Origin: Sarcocystis neurona
Lineage: Eukaryota > Apicomplexa > Conoidasida > Eucoccidiorida > Sarcocystidae
DNA length: 64,000 bases
Assembly: GCA_000727475.1 (NCBI GenBank)
Contig: KL647318.1
Location: forward strand, 211,491 to 275,490
Direction: 5' to 3'
Shown: positions 1-13,146 of the stretch, piece by piece
How positions within the stretch are numbered: position 1 is the stretch's first letter
Layout of the letters: each line of letters opens with the position of its first letter
Program-made: the position numbers and the translations under genes
Notes under the pieces: model-generated
The model's input: only the letters and a program-made list of their open reading frames with translations
What the model was told of the DNA's origin: nothing
Databases searched by the model: none

Positions 1-1794
1 TGCCGACGGGCAATGCGATGGTGTAGGGCAAGAGCGGGGAGCTGCGAAGGCGGCAGCAGCTGCAGCGCCAGGTGCAATAGCATCAAGGATGTAGTGGCAG
101 CACAGGCGGCAGCAGTAGCAGCAGCGACAGTAGCAGAAAAACGAAGTACGCAAAACAGGAGCAGCAATACTACCAAGCTCGCGGGCATAGACTCTCATGT
201 GTCCCTTCTCGCGATTCAGCTTGTGCTGCTCTGTGCTCTCTGCTATTAACGCTACTATACCACTGCCCCCACCTGCTGCTGGACGTGCTTGCCGCTGTCG
301 CTCTGCTGCGAGACGACTGCTTTTGCGGTTGTGCTGCTGCAGCAGCTATATATATATATATATATATGCTGCTGGAAGTGGTCCGCGTGCTGCTGCAGGT
401 ACGGTCGTGTAAGCCTGGGCTGCGGCACAAAACTACTCGAACGGGGGGGCTGCCGCGCGGCAGTCCTGCTGCCAGGTGTAGCAGACGACGGAAGGGGCCG
501 CGGGCAGCTCTTGCTGACGCATCGCTTCTGTCGTTTTGGCTGTTGCTCTGCTGCAGAGAGTTGCTTGCTGTGACTTCTTCTTCTTGTGGAGGCGTAGCTT
601 TTGAGAGAGGGGCTTGCCTCCGTGTCGTTCCGCCTACTCGTCTTCGCCGTCCGTGTTATGCCGGTGTCCGCGCTGGCTCACTGCAACGCCAGCCAGCCTT
701 CCGACCGTGCTTCTCTTTTGCTGCCGCTCCGTCGCTTTTCGAATCCTCTGCTGCTGCTCCTCCTCCTTCGCCTCGTCCTTCTAGGGAAGACCCCCCGCTC
801 TTCTTTCGGTTAGCCTGTGCATTTCGTGTCTCTCGTACCCCTGCCGCTTGTGCGCACCTTCAGCTGCTTCTTCTTCTTTAGTCTGGCGGCCTGCCCCCAG
901 CCGTCGGCGCGTCGCCCTCGTGTCTGTTGTCCGGGTTGCCGCCGCGCCTGCTCGCGAACCTGAACAACCCAGCAGACACAGCAGCAGCAGCAGCAGCCGC
1001 AGCCGCACAGCAGCGATAGCAGGAGCAGCAACCGCATCAATCGGAGCGCCACCACCAGCAGCAGCAGACGCAGCAACAACGTCGTTCACTCCTGAAAGCA
1101 GCTGCTGTTTCCGTTCTTCCGCCCACTTTGTCTCGCATGGGCGGCGTTGTGTTGTAGGAGAGAAAGGCCGTTCAGATCGCGAAGCTCCCTGTGTGGTTGT
1201 TTGTCGTTGCGGCCAGCCCGGTTGGGACTACCGCCGCGCTGCCGCGATTCTCCTCCTCCTGCCACTGCAGTTGTCTCTTGCTGCTGTCGCTGTGACAGCT
1301 CTGTTCTGCTGCCGGTTTTCTGCCCTGAAATACCTTCCTCTCCCGCTGCAGCTGTCCCGTGTTGCATTCTTGCTGCTGCAGCTGCTGCCGTCTTTTGGGG
1401 GACGCCAGCCTCATCACTCTTTTCCCCCACTTGTTGCCCGCGACTCCTTTCCTTCCTCAGCGCTGCTGCCCCTGCAGCTGCAGTTCGTCTCTCCTGCGGC
1501 TCGGTGTCCGTTCTGTCTTGGGCATTCTGCGTGTACCCGCTGTTTCTGCTGCTGCTTCTCCTTCGCGGCTTTTGTGGCTGTTTCAGTCCGTCGTTACGCG
1601 CCTCGTATAGCCGTTCTTTTCCCTTCGTCCTCTTGCGCGCCTCCCCTCCCCCCGACTTCGGCCCGTTTTCCTCTTCCGATATATATTGTTGTATTCGTCT
1701 TTCGCCGCGCGTCACCTCCGCTTTTTCCCGTTCGTGCGTTTCGTGCTTTTCCGCGGCTCCGTCTCTTTGCCCTCCTCCGGCAGCGGTGCACAGC
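1..1794. other. CTG-rich upstream region of the SPP gene
   Basis: No conserved protein block was recognised here. The + strand is rich in CTG and pyrimidine runs, with a short (TA)n tract near 347-367 and an AGCAGC cluster near 970-1090. Frame 1147-2577 stays open upstream of the chosen SPP start, but its upstream part is Cys/Ser/Leu/Pro low-complexity sequence, so it is treated as non-coding leader or promoter. An upstream 5' exon cannot be excluded without transcripts. Confidence 0.5.
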
Positions 1795-4700
1795 ATGGCA
1801 TCTGCTGTCTCTCGCAATTCTTCTTCCCGGGGGGCGTTGCACGTTGCCTGCAGCGACTTTGCCGTGAATTCGCTGCAGACGGCGAAAGGCACCCGCAGCA
1901 GAGAGATGCAGGAGGGGGGCGCTGCGACAGCCGCAGCAGGTGCGGGGTCTGTGGAGTCTGGGGGGTGTAGCGAGAGCCGCAGCCGAGGCCGATGCTCATC
2001 AGGGCTCGAAGAAGACCACGGAGGACAGATGGGAGCGAAAGCAGAAGCAGCAGCAGCAGCAGCTGAGCAGCAGCTGCAGCCGCGACGGAGGAAAAGCCGG
2101 GCGGGAGAGCAGGCAGCAGAAGGTGGTGGTGGGGGTGCTGGTGGTGGTGTCGAGGCTGCAGACGAAAATGGCAGCAGGAGTATGGGTCGCGCTGCAGCAG
2201 GAGGAGAAGGGGAAGGCAGCGCAGCGGGCGGAGCTGCTGCTGCTGCTTCTGCAGCCAAGCCAGGAGAAGGAGGGGAACTTGTGGCAGCAGCAGAGGGGAA
2301 GGCTGGATGCGGCAGCAGCAGGGAGCAGCGACTGTTTTATGGAGCGTTTCTGCTGCTCGGCAGCACCATCGCCGTGTCGCAAGTGGTAGCCCTCCCTGTG
2401 TTGCTGCAGATGCTGCTGTACACCGCGCCTATCCTCTATATTGGTAGCCACGCCTCGCTGCGTCAGAATGAAGTGGACGCGTGCACCGGCGAGAGACCCA
2501 ACAGAACAGAATCGATGAACCATACGGACGCTCTCCTTTTCCCCGTCTTCGGATCGATTGCCCTCGTTACTATGTAAGCCCGCGCTGCAGCACACGACAG
2601 CAGTTTCTGCGCCGCGTTAGCAGCAGCAGCAGGCCACAGAGGGGCAACAACACTCCTGATGCAGGAGCTGGCAGCCGAGCAGAGAGAGTGGCGGCAGCAG
2701 CAGGGGACGAGAGGATCAGCGGAGAGGGGAGTGGACATCACCTGCCGCAGAATGAAGGAGCTGCAACAGCAGCAACAGGAGGAGAAAGTAGACCGCCATC
2801 AGCGGCGACGAGCCGGCGACAGCACCAGCAGCAGACGAGAAACAGCGCTAGCAGACGAGAGCAGGTAGCAGCAGTGCTCGGAGGGTTGGCAAGAGGAGGA
2901 GAGCCGCTGAAGTTGCAGCAGAACTACGGAGAAGGAACAACAGAGAAGCGACAGCAACAGTCCAGCAGCAGCAGGGGCGACACACTAACAGCAGCGGCAG
3001 GGAGCAGGAACAGCAGCAGAAGCGAAGTAGCGACAGCTGCAGAAAGAGAGGAAGAGAAGAGAACCCGCGTGACCGTACGTGCGGGAGCAGGGCCACACAG
3101 AAGCAGCTGCAGGGGAGAACGCGTAGCCGTCTCTCTGCAGGCAAGGCGACACCGAGGAGCAGCAGCCGCTGCAGAGGGAGACAGCTCAAGGTAGCAGGAA
3201 CAACAGCAGCAGCAGCAGCCTCGGGAGAGGACCGTTTCCCTGGGCAACACGAGGAAAAGACGTTCAGTGTCGAGAGGGGAAACGGACGGGCAACAACGCG
3301 AGAGCAGCAGATGCTTTGAACGGGACGACCCCCCGCTTAGTGGCTGCTGTGTTTGTTGTTGCTGCTGCCGCGTTCTCTGCTGCAGTTTCTGCTGCTGCTC
3401 GTCTACACTAGTCTCTATATACGCGTCTGCTGCTCGCTGCACTGCTGCCGGCTGCGTTGCTGTTCCCTGTTCACCTGCTGCTGCCGATGCTGCATCACGT
3501 GTGGCGGCGGCGGGACGTTGATTTCGCGTCTGCTGCTGCTGCACGGGCTTGCGGTTCTTCGGTGAAGTTGTACTCGCTGCGACTTCCCTCTCTCCTGCTG
3601 TCCCTGCAGCTGCTGTCCGTGCCTCCGTTGGCCCGCTGGGGCTTTCGCGGAGCATTGCTGATCGTGTGCCCCTACTTCGCCTCAGGGCTGCAGTCCGCTG
3701 GGCGCCACTGCTGCTGCTGGTGTCCTCTGGCTTGCTGCGGGTAGACAGACTATACTGCGTGTGCTGGAGGCGGCGCTACTTGACACGAAGACGGGGCCGG
3801 GGCTGCTGTCTGCGTTGCTGCTGTTTCACGTGTGGGGCGCCGGCGGACGGTGTAGTCCACTGCCTGGGGTGGCGACGCTCTCTCTTACACGTTCCGGTGC
3901 TGCCGCTGCAACTGCTGCTGCTGCTGCAACTGCTGCTGCTGCTGCTGCAACTGCTGCTGCTGCTGCAACTGCTGCTGCTGCTGCAACTGCTGCTGCTGCT
4001 GCAACTGCTGCTGCTGCTGCTGCAACTGCTGCTGCTGCTGCAACTGCTGCTGCTGCTGCAACTGCTGCTGCTGTGTCTTCGTTGTTTTGCTGCTGCAGGT
4101 ACGTGGCGTACAAGTTTCTTGATGCGTCGTGGGTGAACTTTCTGCTGACCCTCTATCTCACTGCAATTGGCTTCTTCGCCCTGGGAGAGACGATCAACGT
4201 CGCAGTTGTACGCGTTAAGAACGGTGCTTCCTCGCTATCTCTGTATAGACGTATCTCCATATATATATATATATATGTATACTGCTGCGTCTTTGCTGAG
4301 GGTGAGACTGTTGACATAACTTTTGTCGTAGGTAGATCTCAACCTGCACTGCCTGGAAGTGTGTGACTGCTACGGAGAGCTAGCCACCGATGTGCTTATG
4401 TATGTGATATATGTGTATGTGTGTGGGCTGTGTACTTGTGCATGCTTGTATAACGCTTTGCTGTTGAAGTAACGACAAGTATGTGGCTCTATAGGACGAT
4501 TGCTGTGTCTTGCCGAACTCTACACATATATGCAGGTAGGACGGAGGTGCTCCGTACGCCTCTGCTGCGTCTATAGACGTAGTGTCCAGTTCTACTTGTA
4601 CGGAGACTATATAGTCATATACGTATGCCTTCTTATGTATTCTCACTATATAGAGTCCCCATACAGGCTGCTATATATATATAGCAGCCTGTGTGTATTT

Positions 4701-7700
4701 CATGCGTAGCCGTATGCAGTGCGGACACCACTTCTGACTAGTCTTTAGTTGCTGCTGCTGTTTATATGGAGCTGAGGATTTCCTTGCATGCGGTGGGGCT
4801 CGACCTGCATGCGCTCGGACCCTTCTTGCCGTCGAAATTGGCATCTGCTGCGTGTGGAAGCTTGCGTCTCAGAGGACGTGTACAAGCGTGCATGTGCAGG
4901 ACAGTGTTGCTGCCGTTGCTGCTGTCACAGCAATAGGGAGGGAGACACGTGCTGCCGCCAGAGTCTTCTGCGGTTGTGGCGGTGCACGCGGTGGAGGTGT
5001 GTTGCTGACGCTGGTCGGTCCCGCAGCAGCCTGGTGGGAGGACCCGCTGGCGTCAGTTGAGCTCTGCGTGTGACCCGGTCGCACGCAGGACACTGCTGCC
5101 TGCTTTCGCTGCCGCCGCAACACTGCCGGTTGTTGCGGGGGGCTTCTGCCGCGGCTGCTGCCCCTGCGTGCTCTCAGCTGCTGCTGCAGTCCTCGCTCGC
5201 GTCAGTCCTACGTGTTCCTGCGGGATGCAGGAGCTACTGGCGCTGCTGCTGCCTCGTGTTGGCCAACTGGTGCTGCTGCTGTTGCTGCTTCCCGTTGGGC
5301 AGTTGGGGCTGCTGCTGCTGTTGCTGCTGCCTCGTGTTGTGCAACTGGTGCTGCTCCTGCTGCCTCGTGTTGGGCAAATGGTGCTACTACTGGTGCTGCT
5401 GCTTAGTGTTGGGCAACTGGTGCTGCTGCTGCTGTTGCTGCTGCCTCGTGTGCAACTGGTGCAGCTGCTGCTGCCTCGTGTTGTTTAACTGGTGCTGCTC
5501 CTGCTGCCTCGTGTTGGGCAAATGGTGCTACTACTGGTGCTGCTGCTTAGTGTTGGCCAACTGGTGCTGCTGCTGTTGCTGGTGCCTCGTGTTGTGAAAC
5601 TGGTGCTGCTGCTGCTGCTGCCTCGTGTTGGCCAACTGGCGCTGCTGCTGTTGCTGCTGCGTCGTGTTGGGCAGCCGTGGTGCATTTGGTGGTGTGCTGG
5701 CTGCGATGGTGCTGATGCGCTGCTGTTTCCGCGTAGCACCCGTTCCTTCCGGCGTGGATGACAGACGAGAGTCGCGTGAGCTTTCACCTGCGGCTGCCGC
5801 ACATTCCCGTGCTGCTGCCGGCTCCTGCTGCGGTCGAGGGGACTGCAGCAGACGGGAAAGCTGCAGAAGAAGACGCAGCAGCGTATCACTGCAGGCGGTC
5901 CTACGCTCAGCTGCTCTCGTACGCAGCTGCTGCGGGACTCTCTTGCATTTGGCTCTGGAAGAAGCACTGGGTCGTCCACAATCTTCTCGCCATCGCCTTC
6001 TGCATCCAGGTACTCTTGCCTGTACTGTGTGTGTATGTATGTGTGTCTCCCCGGAGACGCCGAAACAGGACTGCCCAGACCCTGCCCGAGCAGCAGCAGC
6101 AGCCCTCCATACACGTGTATACATGTATATGTATGCATGCGCCTACGCACAGCGCACACGTGCCCGCGCGGGCTTTCCGCGGTGCTGCGGAGAGCTGCGC
6201 GCAGAGTCGGAAGAAGCGTGGAAGTCTGCGGCCCCCACGATGTCCCCATACACACGAAGATGCAGACGAAGAAGACATGTGCGTGCTGCGCCGGAGACTC
6301 ACACACGTGTGTCTATATTACGGGCGCATGTCTATATATATGTTCCACGTATACACCTACCTATACAGAGAGAGACGGAGACAGAGACAGAGAGGTGTCT
6401 ATATATGTGTTGCATACGTAGATATATTATGTATCGACCAATTGTATCAGCCCAAAACATATCTTATATATGTGCATGCATATCTGTTGATGTGTTCCAT
6501 ACATAGAGACACAGGGAGACAACAAGGAGACACAGACGGAGACACGGAGACACCACACACGGAGGGACTCTCCATGTGTATATATGCCTTCCATACGTAG
6601 ATATATGTATATATTAACTGTACACGCCTACGTGTGTTCTATATACATATATATGTATATCTGTGCATATGTGTGTCCCGTATATATATGTATATAGACA
6701 GAGAGAAACACAGACACACAGGGACAGACAGAGAGACTCTGGATGGGTATATATGTGTTCCACACGTAGGTCTACGTATGTGTATCGATTCCATGCCCAC
6801 CCATCTGTTCCATATATGTGTGTGTATATCTGTGGATGAGTTATATATATACATAAATGTATAGAGAGAGAGAGAGAGACAAAGACACAGAGATAGAGAG
6901 ACTCTGTGTGTATATCTGTTTGTTCCATACGTAGATATATGTATATATTAACTGTATATGCCTACGTCTGTTTTATATACATATATATATATCTGTGTAT
7001 GTGTTCCATATATATATAGAGAGAGAGAGAGACAAAGACACAGAGACAGAGAGACTCTGGATCTGTATATATGCCTTCCATACGTAGATGTATATATTAA
7101 TTCTATATGCCTACGTATGTTTTATATACATATATATATGTGCATATGTGTTCCACACATATCTAGAGAGACAGAGAGACGGAGAGACTCTGTAGTATGT
7201 GTATACATGCGTTGTATACGCGTACATCTACGCATGTATCGATTCTCTATGCCTACATATATTATATATACATATGTATGGATATGTGTGTATATGTGTT
7301 CCATTTAGATAGAGAGGGAGAAACTCTGTAGTATGTGTATATATGTGTTCCATACGCGTGCATCTACGCATGTATCAATTTTCTATGCCTACACATATTA
7401 TATATACGTATGTATGTATGTGTGTATATGTGTTCCACACGTAGGTCTACGTATGTGTATCGATTCCATGCCCACGTATGTGTGGCCACCTATGTGTGTG
7501 TGTGTGTATACGTATATGTGTTCCGCATATGGATGTATATATGTAAATTTTGTGCGTGTGTATAACGACCTGCATGCGCTCACAGAAGTGTTTGTGTGTG
7601 TTGGTGGGGGGCGACGAAGGGGGGCCTCCGAATGATGTGGAGGTCGCGTTTTCTCTGCGTGTGTGGAGACGGTGCCTCGCACATATCAGAGACACGTATA

Positions 7701-10700
7701 TGAGGCCGCTCCTGCGGAAGGCACGCCGCGTGCAGGGTGGCTTCCCCCGTACATCCATCTGCAGGGGTGGACGTCTCTTTTATGAGACTCGATGTGTCTG
7801 CGTCCCCCGCGTCTGTGCAGGAGGGGTGCGCGAGGAGGACGCAGGAGGAGGGTACGCGTCTGTGTGTGGAGGGCTGTAACGGGCGCGTACGGACGGCGGT
7901 GCGTATTTATGGGGGACCCTCATTTTTAGGCGTTAAACAAGACCGCATGCATGCACGTGCGGGCGAACTACACGGGGGAAGCACTCGCAGTCGTCTTCTT
8001 GCCGTGCTGTGGGTGTGCCGATGTGCGTCTCTCCGCACCCCACGTTGGCCGGCTGCTGCAGGTTCTCCGGCCTTCCGCAGCACGCTGCTGTGGTCGCCTT
8101 TTCTGCTCCTCCTCCTCCTCCTCGTGGCAGTGTGAGGCTGCGAGCAGCACAGCGTCCTGTGCATGCGCGTGAAGACACGCATATGTGTGCGTGTGTCTCT
8201 CGCAGACGCGGTTGCTGTCACTGCTGCTGCTGTTGCCAGTCGCGCGTCGTGCGTGCCCGCGTTCGCGACGGTTTCTGCTGCTGCTGCCCCCACCTCCCCT
8301 CTCTGCCGCTGCTGCACATGTGGCTGCCGACCCCGCCACCTTTGTGCTGCTGCTGCTGCGGCTGCAGGCGATTGGCTTGGTGAGCGTTGGCAACTTCACG
8401 GTGGCGACGATTCTGCTGTCAGGTCTCTTCGTCTACGACATTTTCTGGGTCTTCGGCACCGACGTGATGGTGACTGTGGCGCAGGTAAACGAATTTTGCC
8501 GCGCATGCACGCGTCTCTCTGTGTCTCTCTCCTGACTTTCGTCTGCTTTACTGCGCCGCCGGCCCCTATCTCGACGGCCTTCGTGTGTGTGGGTGGACGC
8601 AGCTCCCCCCTCTGCCACTCCTTCGCCGTATGTCTGAGTGCCGGCACGCGTCCAGGAAGAGCATCTGCATCCCCGTGTCCCACCTGTGCATGCAGACACG
8701 CCTTGCATGCCTTCCTGTTCGGTCTGCGTATGTTCAATCCGTCGCTACCACCTGTTAAGGGCGACTTCTTCTTTTGCTGTCGGTCTCGTTCTGTCCCGCT
8801 TTGGCAGTCGCACGTGGTAGCACACTCTGCGTGGCTACGCCGTCCAGTGCTTCTGTGTAAGTCGTTTTTGTGTGATGCGTGGCTGCTGCTGAAGGCGACC
8901 ACCTCCTCGCGTGTTGTGGGGGACACAGGAGAAGACTGGCGGTCTGTCTCCCCTGCTGCTGTGGCGAAGCTGTGCACGGTGTCTCTCGTTTGAGAAGGCC
9001 GTGGCTGCTGCTGCTGCTGCGTGTTGTCGCGCCTGCTGCCACAGCCCGTTGCTCGTTCAGGTGGTGGGTCGTCCGCCTCTGCATGCAGAACACGGCGCCT
9101 TCTTGCCGCCGTCGATGAATGCGAAGCGGCGGAGCGCCTCAGTGTCTTTCTTGCTGTGTGGCGACTTGTACTTGCTGCTGTTTTCTTGCTCGTGCGTGCT
9201 GCTGGGCTGATCTGGCAGCTGCGTTGGCTGCTGCTGGCGCGCCGAGCTGCTGACACGCGATGCGCTACCATTTTTTTTATGCGCTGCTGCGACTGCACGT
9301 GGTTGTGAGTGTCGCTGCTCCTGCCGCTCCGTGCTGCTGCTGGCGATATTTGTAATCTGCTGCTGCTGCTGCTAGATGCCCGCGGTGCTGACGCCTGCAC
9401 CGCTGCCGCTGCTTGTCTTCTTGTGGATTACCGCTTTCTGTGCTCGTGCGCCGACTGCATGCAATTTTGACCTGCTGCTTCCCCAGTGGTGCTGCTGCTG
9501 CTACGAGCCTGTGTGCACTGCTGCAGCGTTCTCTCATGTGCTGCTGCCACCATCTGCGGTCCTGCTGCTCTGTGACGGGAGCGCGCCGTTATGCTGCAGC
9601 AGTCAGATCTGCCACTGCAGTTGCTGATCCCGGTTGTCACCTGCGGCGCCTGTGCACACACATATATAATATATATGTGCGCATATCCGTGTGCCTCTCT
9701 CTCTACGTACATGTATGCATGGACAACCGACCATCTTCCTTCCATATAGAAGGCTGCTGCTCGTCAACCATGTCCTGCACTGCGACGTGGAAGCACTGCA
9801 GCTCCGTTGGTGCGCTCCTCCGGTGTCACTTGGAGCTGCTGCCGGGTTTGTGGTTGCTGCTGCGGGTGCTGTGCAGTCCTTCGAAGGGCCAGCCAAGCTA
9901 ATTTTCCCTGTGCAGTTGAAGCCGTGGCAACAGTCTATTCTCGGCCTCGGGGACGTCGTAGTGCCGGGAGTTTTAATATCCATGTGCCTGCGGTTTGACT
10001 ACTGGCTGCACGGCGCGGGCAACAGCAGCAGTGTCTACAACAGCAGCAGCGGCGCGGCCGGCCAGGCGGCTCGTCGTGCAGCGGGGGCAGACGGTGCTGC
10101 AGAAACAGCAGCAGCAGCAGACGGGGGGGATGCGGGCAGCATGTCCGGCGCCGCCAGTGCGGCAGCGGCTGCGGAAGGAGAAGCGGTGCTCACTCGCCGT
10201 GGGAAGGCGGCCAGAGCTGCGGCTGCTGCTGCTGCTGAGGCAGAGGGAGAGAAAGTCGAGAGCCTCGCGGCCGCCCCCCACGCGCAGCAGCAGCTTGGCA
10301 AGGAAACGAGCAACAACAGCAACGAAAGCAGCGGTCTTCTTCCTCCACATTACCACCCTTCCACACAAGCAGGAGATATAGTCCATCACGTAAGGCTCTC
10401 TCAGGGGGGACACCGCGCGCAGCTCCCCACCCCATCTTATACGTTGACCTTGAGACGTGTATATAGAAGTAGACAGACACTGATAGGGGACCGTTCGATA
10501 TCTTCTGCACGGACGTTTGTATAGGCTGGTACGGAAATACTCATCAATACGCCCATTTGCGTCCCCTCTCTTTGTGTATGTGTGTGTGGATCGACAGATG
10601 GATGTGACAGTACATATGAAAAAGTGTGCAATGTATATGCACTTGTACGGGTGTACGCATGCATGTATGTGTTTATGCATGCATATGTGTGTGTATGTAT

Positions 10701-10793
10701 CGGTCTATACGTGTGTGTGTGTGTATGTATGCGTGTATGCATATATATATGTCTGCGTGGATATATACATTCAGCCTGGAAAAGAGCGTAACC

Positions 10794-10825
<32 letters not shown>

Positions 10826-13146
10826 ACGTACTTTTTTAAGGAGGTATACACATACGTATAAAAGACGGTATATACGTATATATATGTATACATATGTATA
10901 TATGTATATATATGTGTATATGTGTGTATATATCTATATATGTGTGTATATACGTATATATATGTATATATACATATATATGTATATTTGTTTGTTTATA
11001 TGGATATACACACGTACATATGAAAGACTATATAAATATATATGTGTATCCGTGTAGGTTCGTTCGTACTGAGGTATACACACACATATAGGAAACACAC
11101 GGTAAACACATGCATGTATCTCTGTTGTTTTACGTGGAGTGTCGCTGGGACATACTCCGGTGTGCGGAAGTTTTTGTGGTGTGCTGCTGCAGCGGTTCAA
11201 CAAGTTCTACTTTTGGGTGGTGCTGATATTTTACGAGTGCGGTTTGATCACCACGGGAGTCGTGATGCTGCTTTTTCAGGTAAGAAAGACGAGGACGGTG
11301 CTCGCGGTGCGGTGTACGTACACCCCACACAGATCTCAAACGCGGGCTGCAGGCCCGTCTGTACGTTGTCGCGACCGGAGAACGCAGCACAAGCCGTCGA
11401 CGCCTTGCTGCTAGCAGTCACGTTCCCCGACGTCTTTGCTGCAGGGCAGGGCAGTGGGTGGTCGACTTTCTCGCAGAAGCATATGCCTCTTGGTCTTCCG
11501 AATGGGCGCAGCTGCGCAAGTGCAGCGGCAGCAGCGTGGGGAGGGGACGCGTGTAGGCGTATATGTGTGAAGGGTGGTGTGTTTCTCCCGCTTGGATTCC
11601 CGCCTGTCCACAGACCGTTTGTATTTAGCGAGTGATGTCAGCACGCAGCTGCATCAGTGAAATTGGCTGCTGCTGCTGTTGTTGCGGCGTGCTGTGTGCT
11701 GCGTCTTCGAAGAAGTGCTGGTGCAGTGCTTCGCAGACTGCAGCAGGGTTTATCTCCTGGGCGCCGCTTGTCGGTTGTGGAAGAGGATGCGGACGCAGCC
11801 ACGCGATTTATTCGTGTGACACTCGCGCGCGGCTGGGGAGGCGAGGGTTTGCTGCCGACGTCAACGGGGAGCCGCTTTTTTTGCTGCTGCCTTTGTTAGG
11901 AGACGCGGTGCTGCTGTCGGTCTGCACTCCGCTGCCGTCCCTGTGTGCGGGTTCCGCTGGAGGGTGGCTGCTGTTCAGCTGTTCGTGGATGGTGCCGCGA
12001 GGTGGTGTGCCTCCTCTCTCTGCTGTGTGCGTGCAGCATCCACAGCCCGCGCTTCTCTACCTCGTGCCGTTCTGCCTGTTCGCGCTGTTCGGGGCAGCAG
12101 CTCTCAACGGCCAAGTCAAGGAAGTGTACGTTCTCCTCCCCACTGCAGCGGCCGCACGGAAGCAGCAACTGCAGCAGCAGCAGCCAAGCAGGGGAAAAGC
12201 AACAAGAGCGTCGTAGTTGCTGACAGCCGAGTCGCGGCAGTCACGGCGCAGAGCAGCGGAAGAAACAGCCGCAGCCTGTTAGGGGCAGCTGAGCCGCAGC
12301 AGCCGTAGCCTGTCGGCTGCAGGGTGCGAGTTTACGCAGCAACTGGGCAGCAGCAGAGCACCCCTCAAAAGCCCGCAACGAGCAGCAGCACTGCATAGAT
12401 GCGCGCACTCACCTTGCACTGCTTATATGGGCGCGTCTGGCGATTTCTGACCGACCTCTGCGGCAGCATCTGCGTGTGGAGTACTGTCCGTAGTGAACGT
12501 CTACGTAGTTATACATATGGTGGGAAACACACTGTGAGTGCGCAGTTGCGAGTGGGCCGGGTGACAGGCGTAGTAGTTGTAGGCTCATCAATACATGTAT
12601 ACATATATATGGAGAGATAGAAATAGGAATACATGGATGTGTATCTGTTGAACCGGACATACGAACGAGTGGAGGGCGTGGGTATGCCTATATATATATA
12701 TATATATGTAGGTGGAGACACAAGCATGCACAGACGAGGTACCGCGTGCGTATTTGTGTTTGTCGATAGAGTTTGTTCGTTTGCAGACGGCGAGAAGCGC
12801 ATATATATATATATATATATATGGGGACGCGCATGTACACATATGTGTATATATATATGTGAAGAGAGAAGATTTTAGTGTGTACACATGTGTAGATTCA
12901 GAGGAGGGCGTTGCACGCTGTGCGTCGTTGTGGCTGCTTCTGTGTGTGGACTGCTGCAGCTTGGCGTACTCCGAGGACGATGAAAGCGCTGCTGCGGGCG
13001 CTGCTGCTGCAGCGGCAGAGAGGTCAGCTGCTGCCGCGGACGATGCTGCAGCTGCCTCTTGTACCAACACAGCTGCCGAAGGAGAGGAGGACGAAGACGA
13101 GGAAGACGAAGAAGAAGAGGAGGGCCAAAAGCGAAAGACGCGTTAA
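1795..13146 (+). CDS. SPP: Signal peptide peptidase (presenilin-like intramembrane aspartyl protease), 8 exons
   Basis: Cleaves type II membrane segments such as spent signal peptides inside the ER membrane. Proposed exons: 1795-2573, 4099-4207, 5737-6009, 8368-8484, 9877-10389, 11193-11279, 12037-12125, 12960-13146. They sum to 2154 nt (717 aa plus stop), and every junction keeps phase. Family signatures: YDIFWVFGT in exon 4 (catalytic Asp about residue 411), LGLGDVVVPG in exon 5 (Asp about 452), QPALLYLVP in exon 7 (PAL about 630-632), and KHWVVHNLL in exon 3. About nine hydrophobic segments are expected. Unusual parts: a roughly 170-residue Ala/Gly/Glu-rich N-terminal extension, and an Ala/Ser-rich insertion of about 115 residues after the GLGD helix (before FNKFYFW). 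The acidic Glu/Asp tail ends in QKRKTR. The start ATG sits in a GCATGG context; the frame is open upstream. Donor 2 could be 4208 or 4214 (both phase 0). All introns are repeat-filled. Confidence 0.93.
3904..4073 (+). repeat. 15-bp CTG/CAA tandem array in SPP intron 1
   Basis: About eleven units of CTGCTGCTGCTGCAA, some with one extra CTG (18 bp), end just before the intron 1 acceptor at 4097-4098. Read as protein the unit gives TAAAA or its frame-shadows. Because it lies between two well-supported SPP exons, it is intronic. Confidence 0.9.
5225..5690 (+). repeat. CTG-based minisatellite in SPP intron 2
   Basis: Degenerate tandem units combine CTGGTGCTGCTGCTG with CTGCCTCGTGTTGGGCAA or close variants (GGCCAACTGG, GTGCAACTGG), at about 39-66 bp spacing. 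Higher-order duplication is visible: the block with ACTACTGGTGCTGCTGCTTA occurs near 5385 and again near 5527. It ends about 45 bp before the exon 3 acceptor (5736). Confidence 0.85.
6550..7480 (+). repeat. TA/GA-rich satellite of about 135-165 bp units in SPP intron 3
   Basis: The landmark AGAGACTCTG recurs near 6731, 6897, 7049, 7183 and (as GAAACTCTG) 7320. The landmark TTCCATACGTAGATATA recurs near 6590, 6930 and 7077. Intervals of about 134-166 bp indicate a degenerate satellite mixing (TA)n, (GA)n and a TACGTA core. It is bounded by SPP exons 3 and 4, so it is intronic. Confidence 0.8.
10560..11095. repeat. TATG/TG/TA microsatellite block in SPP intron 5
   Basis: Nearly continuous GTATGT, TGTGTG and TATATA runs, including a perfect (TA)n near 10794-10820. 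Long ORFs rich in Tyr, Ile, Cys, Val and Met here are by-products of the repeat. Confidence 0.85.
12680..12870. repeat. TA microsatellites in SPP intron 7
   Basis: Two (TA)n tracts near 12690-12710 and 12800-12822, with a further TA-rich stretch near 12846-12862, lie between exons 7 and 8 of SPP. Confidence 0.8.

Noticed and set aside
848..2258. Long overlapping ORFs on both strands (339, 476 and 390 aa)
   Set aside because: Only the segment from 1795 in one frame carries SPP features. The rest are frame shadows of CTG/CAG-rich DNA.
6600..7560. Tyr/Ile/Cys/Met-rich ORFs suggesting small membrane proteins
   Set aside because: They are translations of the TATG/TA satellite in SPP intron 3; alternate frames give the same kind of peptide.
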